DNA of 64,000 nt from Ophiura sarsii (taxonomy: Eukaryota > Echinodermata > Ophiuroidea > Amphilepidida > Ophiuridae). The stretch spans positions 23,947,636 to 24,011,635 of the forward strand of contig CM069459.1 in the NCBI GenBank assembly GCA_035610835.1. The letters run 5' to 3'. Below, one piece after another: positions 22,810 to 34,381 of this stretch (the first letter of the stretch is position 1; every line of letters starts with the position of its first letter). A model generated the notes under the pieces. The model made no database searches, was not told the origin of the DNA, and saw only the letters and a list, made by a program, of their open reading frames with translations. The position numbers and the translations under genes are program-made.

Positions 22810-24235
22810 CGGCTCAATCGCCTTGAGCGTAAAGTTAGGCACCTATCAACAGTCGGCCACCAAAAACCGTCAAGGTAAGGCATTTCACACCCATTCAAAA
22901 TCATTCAGTTGTAAAGTTAGGCATTTCACACCAGTCAAAAGTGTAATATAATACTTGGCTTTGGATACAATTCAAATGCAGTCAGTATTAGCCAGACTAA
23001 TTAAATGCATTCAGTGTATATTTTGTCATTTGAAACTAGTCAAAAGCCTTAGGTCTTAAATTTGGCATTTCAGGCTGGTCAAATAATGTTACACATTGAG
23101 ACTAGTTTGTTTTAAGCATTTAAGACAAGTCAAAAGCATTTAGAATAAAGTTATAAATTTCAGAGTAGTCAAAAGCCTTTAGAGTAAAGTTAGACATGTC
23201 AGACTAGTCAAAAGCATTTAGACTAAAGTTAGACATTTCAGAGTAGTCAAAAGCCTTTAGAGTAAAGTTAGTCAAAAGCGTTTACAGTAAAGTTAGACTT
23301 TTAGACTAGTTAAAAGCGTTCAGAGTAAAGCTAGGTATTTCAGACTAGTCAAAAGTGTGTAGAGTAAAGTTAGGCATTTCAAACTAGTCAAAGCGTTTAG
23401 AATAAAGTTTCAGACTAGTCAAACCTTTAGAGTAAAGTTAGGCATTTGAGACTAGTCAAAAGCGTATAGAATAAAGATAGGCATTTCAAACTATCCATAA
23501 CCCTAACCCTACTACGTCTCACAGTCACCTCACAGCCAGCACCACTTGGCATTTCAAAATAATTAAACACGTTTAGAGCAATGTTAAACATCTCAGAATA
23601 GTCAAAAGCCTTTTGTGCGAAAAGTTAGGGATATCAGAGAAGTCTAAAGCATATATTTGTCATTTCAGACTTATCAAAAGCCTTAAGTTTGAAGCTAGGC
23701 ATTCAAACTAGCCAAAAGCCTTATAGTCTAAAGCTGGGCATCATAGAGTAGTCAAAAGCTTTTTAAAAGTGTAAAGTTGTGCATTTCAGACTAGTCAAAA
23801 CCTTAATTGTAAAGTTGGGCATTTCAGACTAATCAAAATCCTTAAGTGTAAATTTGGTCATTTCAGAATAGTCAATAGCCTTAAATGTGAAGTTAGGCCT
23901 TTCAGAGTAATTAAAATCCTTTGGTGTTAAAGTAGGCATTTCAGACTAATCAAAAGCCTTTAGAGTGAAGTTGAGCATTTCAGAGTAGTCACAGGCCTTT
24001 AGTGTGAAGATAGGGATTTCAGAGAAGTCAAAAGTATTTAACGTGAAGGTAGGGATATCAGAAGCAAAAAGGCTTTAGTTTAAAGTTAACAATTCAGACG
24101 AGTCAAAAACATGTAGTGTAAGTTAGGTACTGCAGAGTAGTCAAACTGTCAAGTTACACATTTCGGAATAGTCAAAAGTCTTTAGTTTAAAATTAGAAAA
24201 TTCAGACGAGTTGAAAGGCTTTACTTTACTTTACT
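22810..24235. repeat. Degenerate ~40-bp tandem array
   Basis: About 1.4 kb is built from variants of GGCATTTCAGACTAGTCAAA plus AGCCTTTAGAGTAAAGTTA, with a period near 38-44 bp. I estimate more than 30 copies, with frequent truncation. A short CCCTAACCCTA stretch and about 60 unrelated bases interrupt it near 23500. The array runs directly into the palindromic element at 24249. There is no protein-coding frame. Confidence 0.85.
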
Positions 24236-24248
24236 AAAATAAAATAGA

Positions 24249-24519
24249 AAGCAGATTTTCTTGCAGATTTACATTTCTGATCATAAATCGTACATACATT
24301 CCAAGTTACAGGGCGATACGATTCTTAATTACTTCAAAATCATGGTTTTAGAGTGAAAATAAACTGTCGTGTTAACACGACAGTTTATATTTTCACTCTA
24401 AATTCACTCTAAAACCATGATTTTGAGGTAATTAGGAATCGTATCGCTCTGTAACTTGGAATGTATGTACGATCTATGATCAGAAATGGAAATCTGCAAG
24501 AAAATCTACTTTCTAAAAA
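24249..24519. mobile_element. Palindromic (foldback) element
   Basis: Two arms of about 120-130 bp mirror each other around the self-complementary centre ACTGTCGTGTTAACACGACAGT (24366-24387). The left arm holds GAAAGCAGATTTTCTTGCAG and ATTCCAAGTTACAGGGCGAT; the right arm holds their near-complements. A few substitutions and one duplicated phrase (ATTCACTCTAAA) separate the arms. No coding sequence. Confidence 0.8.
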
Positions 24520-24941
24520 AAATCATGAATAGAGGGCGCTCTCTGGAAAATATCACATAATATGCCTTTAAGTGTGAAGGTATGAATTTCAGATGAGTTA
24601 AAAGTGCAAAGGTTTCGCCTTTCATACGAGTCAAAAGCCCAAGAACAGTCAGTTCACCATAAACTATAAATGTAAATCGGAAATCAAATCCCGGTATCCT
24701 TTCAGGACTGGTTAACCTACCAATAAACAGAAAGGGAGGATATTTTAGAGAAAGACAGATTGCAGCTTGAAGTTGCACAAGTGGAAAAGGAGGCGAGATT
24801 GGAAAGGAATTGTCAGAAAGGGAAGATAGAATTAGAAGGGAGGAAAGAGAACACAAAGTAAATTTGAAAAGGGGCAATTTGGAAAGGGAAGAAAGATTGA
24901 AAAGTGACACATTGTTAGAACTATATCTTGGCTATCACATA
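24520..24941. other. Residual repeat and purine-rich DNA
   Basis: Starts with more phrases of the 40-bp array (TTTCATACGAGTCAAAAG). It then becomes strongly purine-rich at about 24730-24905 (repeated GGAAAGG, GAAGAAAG). The long antisense frame over this stretch reflects base composition; no gene is supported. Confidence 0.5.
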
Positions 24942-25412
24942 CGAGGGGCATTCAATTAATACCTGCAACCATTGAACATCTCTGAACCGTGACATGTGTC
25001 AATAAAATAAACTAATGATACTTAAACTGTAAGTCTTACCCCTTTCTCACGTAAAATTTCAAACATGTGGGTCATTTGTATCATGTAATTTCAGTACTAT
25101 AAACATCATAGTCTCTGGGCACTGAAAATTGACAAGAATCAGCATTATAAATCAAGCACCAATATTAACACTGTTAACGCACGTATCTTAATGCATGCCA
25201 TAAACTTGTCTTTCACAATTCCCGCCATTGTAACATTTAATTCCCTAACCAGTGCCCTGAGATCACGGTATTCACAGTGCTGAAATGTAATGATAAAAAT
25301 GACCTACATGTTAAGTAAGACTTACAGTTGAAGAATCATAAGTTTATTTTACTGACACGTGTCACGGTTCAGAGATTTTCAATGGTTACAGGTATTTATT
25401 GAATGCACCTCG
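24942..25412. mobile_element. 471-bp mariner-like MITE with TA duplication
   Basis: The left end CGAGGGGCATTCAATTAATA and the right end complementary to CGAGGTGCATTCAATAAATA are flanked by TA (24940-24941, 25413-25414). The arms continue for over 150 bp (ACATGTGTCA, GTAAGTCTTAC). The termini resemble those of the element at 43861-44921. No transposase is present, so it is non-autonomous. Confidence 0.85.
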
Positions 25413-25439
25413 TAGTCAATATCGACAATAAATTCGTTG

Positions 25440-27480
25440 AGATATAATAATAATAATAATGTGGATTTATAATGCGCACTACAGGGTGTCCCAGAAAACT
25501 TGCAACTTATTTTGGCAGGGCTCTAGTTTCTCTTTTAAACATCAGATTGCAGCGATATTTGCACTTTTTGAAGTCTGTGGAATGTTCTCCGCTTACCTTT
25601 GAAAAAATAATTACGATTGCTTATTTGGTTTTCAAATGAGACGCGATCAAAGGCAGGTATGCCTGGAACACGTTCAACCGATTTGGATAAAACCGATGTT
25701 ACCGCTACGGAGCCCGGTGAATCCCCGGGGTGAATCACTTTGGAGCGCACTCTCTTTCATCATTTGGTTTGTTAATTAAAATTACATTCTCCTAAAATTT
25801 AACAATCAACGTTTATTAAAATTAATGAAATAAAAAGACTGGTTGTAGAAATCGTAACATTGGATCAGGACTTGATATCTGTGCTGATATAATCGGTTCA
25901 TTTTTCAGAGCGTGGCAAACCTCAGTTTTCTTCGAAATGGTTCTCACTAGCTGTTCGACGGCGACCTGAACTATCCATCAGTCTATAGTTGCTATAAAGT
26001 CCAAATGTTAATATTTGTTAACATTTCCTCTAAATAATTGAACGGTATGAGATTTTTCTCCTCGGGTATTTTATTTGGAAAGCTTTCTGAACTTGGTTCG
26101 AGCTTTCAGACGCACAGTATGTCACAACTCTTTCATCAGCGAGAAGAAAACTGCCATCGTTTTAACATTTTTATTTAGGCAATACACATGTATGTTTATT
26201 TTTATTTCTTCATAGCAATAACGTTTTATAACATTAATCATTAGCATGTGAAAACAATGTACGTTCCCTAAGACTTCACGCACAATATTTAGGACATTAT
26301 TGGATTTGTCATCGATTATCGCCAAATCGGTTGAACGTGTTCCACACATACCTTCCTTTGACCACATCTTATTTGAAAACAAAACTAGCAATCGTAATTA
26401 TTTTTTCACAGATAAACAGAAAACATTCTACAGATTTCAAAAAGTGCAAACATCGCTGCATTCCGATGTTCAAAGGTGAAACTGGAGCCCCGCCAAAATA
26501 AGTTGCAGGTTTTCTGGGACACCCTGTAATCCACCAAAATGGTGCACGAGGCGCGTTACAAAAATATCTTACATTACAACATACATTTTATGTACAACTT
26601 TTAAGTATATTAAAATATACAATAATTTAACTTATACAGCTTAATAGTATAATAATGATGTCAATGATAATATCATAATTTAAACTTACACAAAAAATTA
26701 TACTACAAATACATGTATATTCCATTTGAAATTTAAAGGAATATATATATATTCGCTGACGAGTGTGGCGAAAGCTCACACGAAACAAATTTGTCTGGAA
26801 TAAAATGTAAAAAGTTTACTCATAATCATTATAATTATTGCTCCCATGTGGTCGAGCACTTTATCGATACTAATTCAAGTAAAACTCTGAATTTTATATA
26901 TATGTATATAACAAAAGACACATTTTTAATAAAAAGCACCATTTGTCAAATGAGTTTTTAAAGATGTCTTGAACTGTGCCAGGGATGTGCATGATCTAAC
27001 ATGAATGGGTAAGGCGTTCAAAAGACGTGGCGCTGCAATTAAAAATGCTCTGTCCCCCCCCCCCCCCCCCCCCCCCCCCCCAAATAGTGTTTGGAACGAG
27101 GTTCACATAGAAGTGACTTGTCGATGGAATGGAGTGTACGAGTAGGTATAAATGGTTTAAGAAGAGATGTGATATACTGCGGTGCCATATCATTTAAAGC
27201 CTTAAAAACAATGAGCAACAATTTGTATACAATTCTGTAACCAACCGGCAGCCAATGCAACTTCTTTAAAACGGGCATGACGGGAGTGATGTGAGATCTT
27301 TTTCTAGTTAAAGTGACCAAGCGCGCAGCATTGTTCTGAATACGCTGAAGACGTGCAATCTGATCTTGACGACGGCCAAATAAGAGGGAGTTGCCCATAT
27401 CAAGCCGGGAGGTTACAAAACTGTGAACAATTTGTTCAGTGGCATGAGGATTTAAGTATTTTCTTATTCTACTAATGTTT
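25440..27480 (-). mobile_element. 5'-truncated CR1/L2-type LINE 3' end, split by a TIR element and a poly-C run
   Basis: The - strand 27398-27040 encodes a typical LINE RT C-terminus: ARLQRIQNNAARLVT, LKKLHWLPVGYRIVYKLLL and FKALNDMAPQYI. A C-run of about 28 bases on the + strand (27053-27080, read as poly-Gly) breaks the frame. The conserved tail LLNALPIHVRSCTSLAQFKTS continues beyond it to about 26935. The 3' UTR runs to an (ATT)n tail at 25443-25460 and is interrupted by the 1,045-bp element 25482-26526, which lies only about 20 bp from the tail. A dead copy. Confidence 0.85.
25482..26526. mobile_element. 1,045-bp TIR element inserted in the LINE 3' end
   Basis: The ends CAGGGTGTCCCAGAAAACTT and the complement of CAGGGTGTCCCAGAAAACCT are flanked by TA (25480-25481 and 26527-26528). 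The arms extend about 200 bp imperfectly (TTGCACTTTTTGAA, CGTTCAACCGATTTGG and complements). The interior of about 600 bp has no transposase frame. It interrupts LINE sequence cleanly, since GCGCACT and ATCCACC continue the LINE tail on either side. Confidence 0.85.
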
Positions 27481-27523
27481 CTGATATGAAATGAAGCAGA
27501 ACGAACAATATTACAAATTTGAG

Positions 27524-27799
27524 CATTAACCCTAACCCCGGTTTAGGATTTTTGACCGGGATCACAATTTTCGAGGAAAAAACACCAACTAAATCTCCGG
27601 TAACCTGCCGATTCGATCCGGGGACCCTCCGTTCTCAAGCCCCACCACTAAGCCACGGCCCTCAGCTACACATTCGTGCAGTATACTGCACTCCTTATAT
27701 AGGCTCGGTTGACTACGTCATCGAAAACCGACGGCGCATGCGTTTGGAGAGGGACTTTGGATTAGCATTTTTTAGCACTCGGGGGGATTAGGGTTAATG
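27524..27799 (-). mobile_element. TIR-bounded SINE-like element with tRNA-type promoter boxes
   Basis: The ends CATTAACCCTAACCCC and GGGGATTAGGGTTAATG are inverted repeats. On the - strand, 27665-27600 looks like a tRNA-derived head. GTGGCTTAGTGGTGG resembles an A box (TRGYNNARNNG) and GGATCGAATC is a near B box (GGTTCGANTCC). This suggests RNA polymerase III transcription by analogy with tRNA-derived SINEs. The + strand open frame across it (27519-27791) is not considered a gene. Confidence 0.5.
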
Positions 27800-29513
27800 T
27801 AATAACTGAAACATTTCAGTATTATTGAAGAAGAAAAAAAATTAAGTAGTCTAGTGACGGTGGACATTGTCCTGCATTAATCATTCATTGGTAGAATGTT
27901 TTAAAGGTAATATTATGGTGCTACTCGACACTCAACATACTATCATTTTTTCAAGTTGTGAAGTACTGCATGACGTGTTATTTGTGTGAGCCTTAGATCT
28001 TGGAGATTAGTAAGTGCTGGCTGAAAGACTTTAGACTTAGCATAACCCCAAAACAAAAAGTTTACGGTGTAACACCTGGTGAGCGAGCAAGCCAGTCCGT
28101 AGTATGGCGGACAAGAAAATCAGGAATGGAGGGTGAAAAATGTAATCTTGGTTTTCACGTTGACGACTTATATCCGTAAAATATCAGCGATTTTATAATC
28201 GATATTGCTGTAATTTGACTATGCGATAGCCAAGACATAGTCATAACAGAATATATACTTTGCAGAGCGATATGTGATTTGCTGTACGGGTGCAGTACTC
28301 GCCAACAATTGTTGCGGGTTACCCTATCACATAGCCCATTGGTATCCTATAGAAAATTAAACGAAACAGATTTGCTAATCAGACTCAGAAAATGGAGTTT
28401 AAAGTTTCAACGATAGAGGGATTCACAATTATTATACAACACAAATGGTTTTCATTTGAAACGGTGACCTAGGCCCAGGTATGGAAAATGATGCTCAGCG
28501 AACTGTGCATTTGTTGGTTGTGTGCGGGGTTTCAGGGTGTAGTCATTGACTGAATTCGTTTCATTGCATGTAGACGTGAAATGTATCGTCTAGCTGGTCT
28601 AGTGTGTATACATTAACAGAACATTAAATTACAGCATTATGAATCATCGCCAAAGATATGAATACAGAATGATCCTAGCTAGCAGTCAGCCATAATTGGA
28701 TATAAGCACAAACTATCAGGTGGTAACAGAAAAAAGAAAAAGAGAAGAGTGATCAAGAAAAGAAGAGTGAAGACTGAAGATATGGGAGAGATTTGTGAAG
28801 AAGGTTAAGGTTACGTGCACATCATCAGATAACAGGTATGTCATTCTCTTTTGATACCCCCCTCCGCCCCCTCGCCCCCATGACTTGGGAGAGGGCGTGC
28901 GCGTCGTTGAAGATATGCATTCGACCGAATTCAAGTGTATTTTATGTTCAAGGGTGAGTTATACATTGAATTTCTTCACGGTTAGGGGAACCGTATTAGT
29001 GAAGAATGTATTTTCAAATTCAGAATTAAGTCCAAAAAAACACAAAGTTTCCCTATAATTTGATTATCCTTCCTTTTTATTTAATTTTTAAATTGCATCA
29101 ACAAACGGCTTGCTCTTATTATTAACATGCCTGGTGCCACAAAAAGCTTTGCAAAACCTTCTTTTTCGAGATTTATTTCATTAATTTATGAATTCTATTA
29201 TTTTTGGTCAAATGTAGGCCCTATACTTAGATTTCCAGGTTTTCAAAATAAAAATGGACTTTAGTGAGCCCATACCGATTCTTACCCCCTACCGATTCTT
29301 ACCCCCCCCCACCCCCATTTTTATGAAATCGCAAAAAAGAACCAGAGTTATTTTAGCAAAATCTCATCAATATTTTGAAACTTGCAATTTTCCCATCCAC
29401 CCTAGCTTTAACCCTAAACTATCTTGTAATATTTAACATATTCTTTTATAGCTTTAAATTTCGTTAACTATATCAAAGTTGGCTGGTCTATCCACTGATA
29501 CCATATAGGCCTA
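27800..29513. other. Gene-free stretch
   Basis: No splice-supported exon or RNA gene was found. Points visible: a purine-rich run near 28725-28800, a C-rich run at 28855-28880 (G-rich on the other strand, possible quadruplex), and another C-rich run at about 29280-29320. Confidence 0.5.
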
Positions 29514-30326
29514 CAGGGCGTGTCAACAAGTGTACCATGTGAAGAACAACATTAACTAAAAATACATCTCATGTTTTTTAGTTTTCAACAAACAGACTAT
29601 TTGTAAGCCCTGTTAGTATTCTATCACTTACACTTGGTCGATTAAATGTTACCACCTGACTACCGAGATATGATCAATTTAGTAACAAGGGTGCGAATCC
29701 CACTTTGGCCACTTTTGAACAAGAACTGGACTTTCAATTGAAATAAATTACATTTTTAATTCCAATGATGATTATAGGATAATGTCAATGAATTGTTTAT
29801 AATACCTCTGAAATTCAAATATTCTGTAGTTTTTCATTTATAATATGGATGAAAATATGTTTTCTGCTCAAATTCAACTAACTATTAACATTTAGTACGT
29901 AGATTATTATAGATTTTGTTGATTATGTTCAATTACACACTTAATAACAATTCGTATAAAATGTTCTGTGCACATGGAAAATGGCCAAAGCTGAATTTAA
30001 CATGCCTGAGTAGATTTACCATAATTTGATAACGAAAGCTCTTAAGTGGATAGAAACAATTCTTATGACAGATTAAAGATTCCTGAACAGGATTATTGGT
30101 ACTTCCCATTTTTAAAATGTTCTGTGCACATGGAAAATGGCCAAAGCTGAATTTAACATGCCTGAGTAGATTTACCATAATTTGATAACGAAAGCTCTTA
30201 AGTGGATAGAAACAATTCTTATGACAGATTAAAGATTCCTGAACAGGATTATTGGTACTTCACATTTTTATATTTTTCACGGTCAGCAAAATCATGTTTC
30301 ACATGGGACACTTTTTGACACGCCCT
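29514..30326. mobile_element. TIR element containing a 158-bp tandem duplication
   Basis: The end AGGGCGTGTCAACAAGTGTA (left) matches the complement of the right end GACACTTTTTGACACGCCCT; CATGTGAA/TTTCACATG extends the match. Inside, the segment starting AAATGTTCTGTGCACATGG at 29958 is repeated directly at 30116 with only a few differences. There is no coding frame, and the target duplication is unclear. Confidence 0.65.
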
Positions 30327-32623
30327 CTTGCGTTAATAAAGTAGAATCGTGCAGAAGAAAATGACCGAATTGTATTATCCGGTAGTACGCCTTTAATCTA
30401 ATTTAATCAAGACAAGCTGTTTCACGGATGCAGTTTCGCGTTCCGGGGAAACCCTCTTATCTACCTGTCAATCAAATTTGGTATGATGTTTTGCGTAATA
30501 TAGACCAATCAGGTCTTTTTATTGGCCAAACACAAGGCAGATTAGAGATTTGGGCGTAATTACGATAGCATTCGATTTATGAATGAACAATTTAAATACA
30601 GTTCATCTTAACTCCGTGTGAAAAAAACCATGTTAACTGTAAAAATTAAAAAACATAAGGAATTGTCTCCTGTTGCTTTACTTCGAGTTTGACTCAAGTT
30701 TAGTGTAATTTAACGAGTTGAAAGCACCGCTCGGCTAGGCAACTCTCATATCTCCAACAGCGTTTGCTGTTTTCTTGTTTACTCAATTAATGCTATGGGT
30801 TGCAACAGAAGGACTAAAAGAGTCAACACGCGTTCTTATATAATATGACTGACGTTGCCCGATTTCGGTAGTAGGCCTATGTAGCCAAATGGTGCTTAAT
30901 AACATTAGTTTCAAACTACAACCTCATGACAAAGTAACAAAGGATATGTCTACAGCTGAAGGCTGTGGCACATGTATTTACAATTGGCTCTGCTATGCAT
31001 GACTACGACAACATGAATTACAATGAATGGTGTGTGGAATTGCAGATACAGCGCCCAGAAATATTAAAAATTCATTGTTATTAAAATATAGTTGAACTTT
31101 GATCAACTTGTTTTAAAGAAACAGTTATCTGACGAGAATATTCAGACATATGGCCATGTGTTTTGAACTCACCACCCAAAAAGGGTGGTGGCGTTGCATT
31201 TTTGGTGACGAATCATCCATCTCTCTCTATTAACTCAACAACTAAATGTGGTGGAGCTATGGTTGAGGTGTCATTTGAAAGCCTATTTATCTAGCTACAT
31301 TGTGTGAATAAATCAGGTATTTCTATAACTGATTGGCTGAGATATGATTGATTATATTGGGAAAGTTAGGGGTGGTGGCGGTGGTGGCGGCGGTGGCGGT
31401 GGCGCTGTGTGCAATCTCTATGGGGAATATAAAAAATGTTGCCAATTCTACGTTCAATTAACCATAACTCCTCGAAACATGATTTTGCTCTCATTTTATA
31501 GATTTTCTTATATTCTATAAGATTCTGTTTCAACAAACGTGACAACTATTATGTAACAATTGTAATCATGAATCGATTGCATTGTCCTTGGCTCTCTCCC
31601 TATTCGCTACACAGTGAACTTGCCTTAATTCATTGGTTTTACATACATGACTATAACAACAAAAGTTTTCAACCGATGATAGCAAAATTATACATTTTTG
31701 GAAAGCTCTCAGATAGGGGAATTCAAAAATGTTGTTTAAATCAGGATATGGTGCATACCCCCCAAAATATACTTGTAAACTCTAATAAATATGAAATTTA
31801 AACGATTGTGCGCATTTACTTCCCGATATAGTATATTTCAACAAGTTACCATTGACAACCATTTTTTTCTGATGGGTAATTGCATGAGGAACTAATATGC
31901 ACAGTAAAATTATGATTGTGATCGGTATAGAATTAATATTGAGCTTTAATCAAAATATGAAAAAATCGATATATTTTGAACATTCTTAATCACAACATTT
32001 TACTATTAGGTCCTATATAAATTCCAGTAGCTTATTTGGATTCCTTGTGAGATTACCGTTCAGAAAATATATACTTTTCATGGGGTAGAACAAGTAGTTA
32101 TTGCGATATGCTAATTCGAATCTCAGATGGTGTAAATTGTAAAAATCTGGACATGCAACGGGAAGGGTGTCGAGTTCAAAACACATGGCCATATACATCC
32201 ATGTCACTTAACATTTTTCCAATGAATCAATATTATAAAGTCACGTTAGCTCTGAAATTTGTGAAAACATGCAGCAACTGCTCAACTTAAAGGAGCGCGA
32301 AACCGATTTCGCACCAATAACAGGGCAACACAACTGACTCAAAATGAGCGTCCACAAACTTAGACATTTATTTTATTGGCGAGTATTGGTTGGTTGGGAA
32401 AATCAGATCATGGTGCTCATTTTTATTTTATTTTTTGTCTTCCCGCCAGTCAGCGAGTGGATACCAAATTTTAAGTCGTATTTTCTTTTCTATTATGATC
32501 AATGAACTCCATTCTGTCCGTGTAATAGTATAAAATTGAAACGGAAATAAGATAAAATTTCAGCTTACATTTATAATTCATTCTGTATCGATAGTTTTGA
32601 AATTATAAGAATATTAATATTAA
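30327..32623. other. Gene-free stretch with a (GGT/GGC)n repeat
   Basis: A GGTGGC trinucleotide run lies at about 31368-31411. The rest is AT-rich with no supported exon. Small open frames at 31568-31801 and around 32010-32290 lack splice sites, homology or composition that would suggest genes. Confidence 0.5.
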
Positions 32624-32626
32624 TAA

Positions 32627-33012
32627 GGGTCCATATCCAAACTCTCAGTGCTTTTAAAGCATTTTTCTAGCGATTTAAAAGCGCTTTTCCAACGGTATTT
32701 CGTTCTATTGTTAAAAGCATCGGAAAAAGATCGGTGATTAACTAGAAACCTCTCTACTTATCTGGCGTTAACAATAGAACTATTGTAGTACTCTCGATGG
32801 TTGCATTAGTGAAGCAGACAGATCAAAGGCGCAAGGAAGGTTGTGTTATATTCTTTAAGAAATACTAATATAGTAAGATAAGTAGAGAGGTTTCTAGTTA
32901 ATCACCGATCTTTTTCCGATGCTTTTAACAATAGAACGAAATACCGTTGGAAAAGCGCTTTTAAATCGCTAGAAAAATGCTTTAAAAGCACTGAGAGTTT
33001 GGATATGGACCC
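32627..33012. mobile_element. PIF/Harbinger-like MITE with long identical arms
   Basis: Arms of about 138 bp (left from GGGTCCATATCCAAACTCTC, right ending GAGTTTGGATATGGACCC) match at every base I compared. They are separated by about 112 bp. TAA flanks both ends (32624-32626, 33013-33015), the TWA target duplication expected of PIF/Harbinger. Identical arms imply recent insertion or arm homogenisation. No transposase, so mobilised in trans if at all. Confidence 0.85.
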
Positions 33013-33015
33013 TAA

Positions 33016-34379
33016 CTATGCTACGTTTCTTTTTAACGCTAGTTAAAATCAGTTCATTTTAAGTAGACTATGTAATAAGCAACACTGAAAGGGAGAATGA
33101 TTAATGTGTACAATATTAGATTATCCCAGTTAAAGCACGGCCTGTCAGTGACAATAATGTATTGAAAATGGCACAATCAAGGTCAAAACGAGTAAGCCTA
33201 CCATAATGTAAATGTTGACCTTTTCTGTTTTGAAATCAATGTTGCATGTCAAAATAGTTTACACCAAGCCTTAGGTATTTTCCCGTACAAGATACTGATT
33301 AAGCAGAAACGTATCGTGTATAGGTTGAATTAGTATACTTTTAACGGATTTAAATTGTTCATGTGTTCATAAGTTCATAAAATAATATCACTTTAATCTG
33401 AGTCTGAGATTTCAAAAACAATCGCAATGGAAAAAACTTCCTTTTATCCAAATCCCTCCCTGGCTCCATCTTATTCATTACATAAATAAACATTGTATGT
33501 AGTACGCATAAGTGAAGTTTTACAGGTCGGGGAACCTTCTTGAATTTTATGTTAAGGGGGGACTCAAGGGAGTCACCTTTTGAATTTTGTGTATAAAAGT
33601 ATACATTTTGGGAAAGGAAATGGATCAGAGAATCCAGATTTGGCATCTTTTTGGCACTTTTTGGTCAACATTGAGAAATTCGTCCCTAAGTTAGTGTCTT
33701 TACACCATGATCAAGCGATTTGGGCATTTGTTCTCAAAATTATTGTTGTTACCTTTGTTCAAAGAACGTGGGTCAAAAAAGTGATTTTTTTTTGTGTGTG
33801 TGTGATTTTCAACAAAGTTCTACAAGGGTCTCTATCCAAAGATATTTTAAGATTTTGAGTGCGATTCATTATACCGGAGATACAAAGTTTCTGAAATAGT
33901 TTCGAAACTTTTGGGACACCCTGTACATTCATGATTTTGAAATCCCGATTAAACACAAGCGAAGACAGCTTAGAAGACGACGCTGAAATTATTCAAATTT
34001 CACGATTTTGAAATAGTAATACCCGGTTACAAACGAGTGGTGAAGAAACTGGAAAAGTTACAAATATTTCACTAACACTAATCATGTTACATGTGCAAAT
34101 ATGAAGTTGGAGGTGGATTATCTCTCCAAGCCGGTTTTAGTTATAAATGTCTGTTCCTTGCAAGAACACAAAAACATCGACAACTTTACCATGTCTACAG
34201 TACATGAACATGTGTCCACATTGTCGACGCAGCAATTGGCATAGGTATGTTGGTGTTAGTATTGCTTTAAGCACAAACTAAATAAAGCACTAATCACGCC
34301 TTTAAGTGCCATTCAAGCAGCAGGGTATATATTTGATATTTGTTAATATAAAGACATTGTTGTATCTAATAGCTAAACC
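33016..34379. other. Gene-free stretch with a lone transposon end
   Basis: A CAGGGTGTCCC-type terminus (GGGACACCCTG, about 33913-33923) faces left without a clear partner, so it is probably the remaining end of a decayed TIR element. No gene was supported. Confidence 0.45.
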
Positions 34380-34381
34380 TA

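Noticed and set aside
22810..24235. CRISPR-like regularly spaced repeats
   Set aside because: The units are contiguous and degenerate with no unique spacers, and the genome is eukaryotic.
24506..24910. 134-codon antisense open frame
   Set aside because: Covers a purine-rich strand; Ser/Leu/Phe-rich text reflects composition and the frame crosses the edge of a palindromic element.
27519..27791. 90-codon + strand open frame
   Set aside because: Lies across a SINE-like element with TIRs; no protein features.
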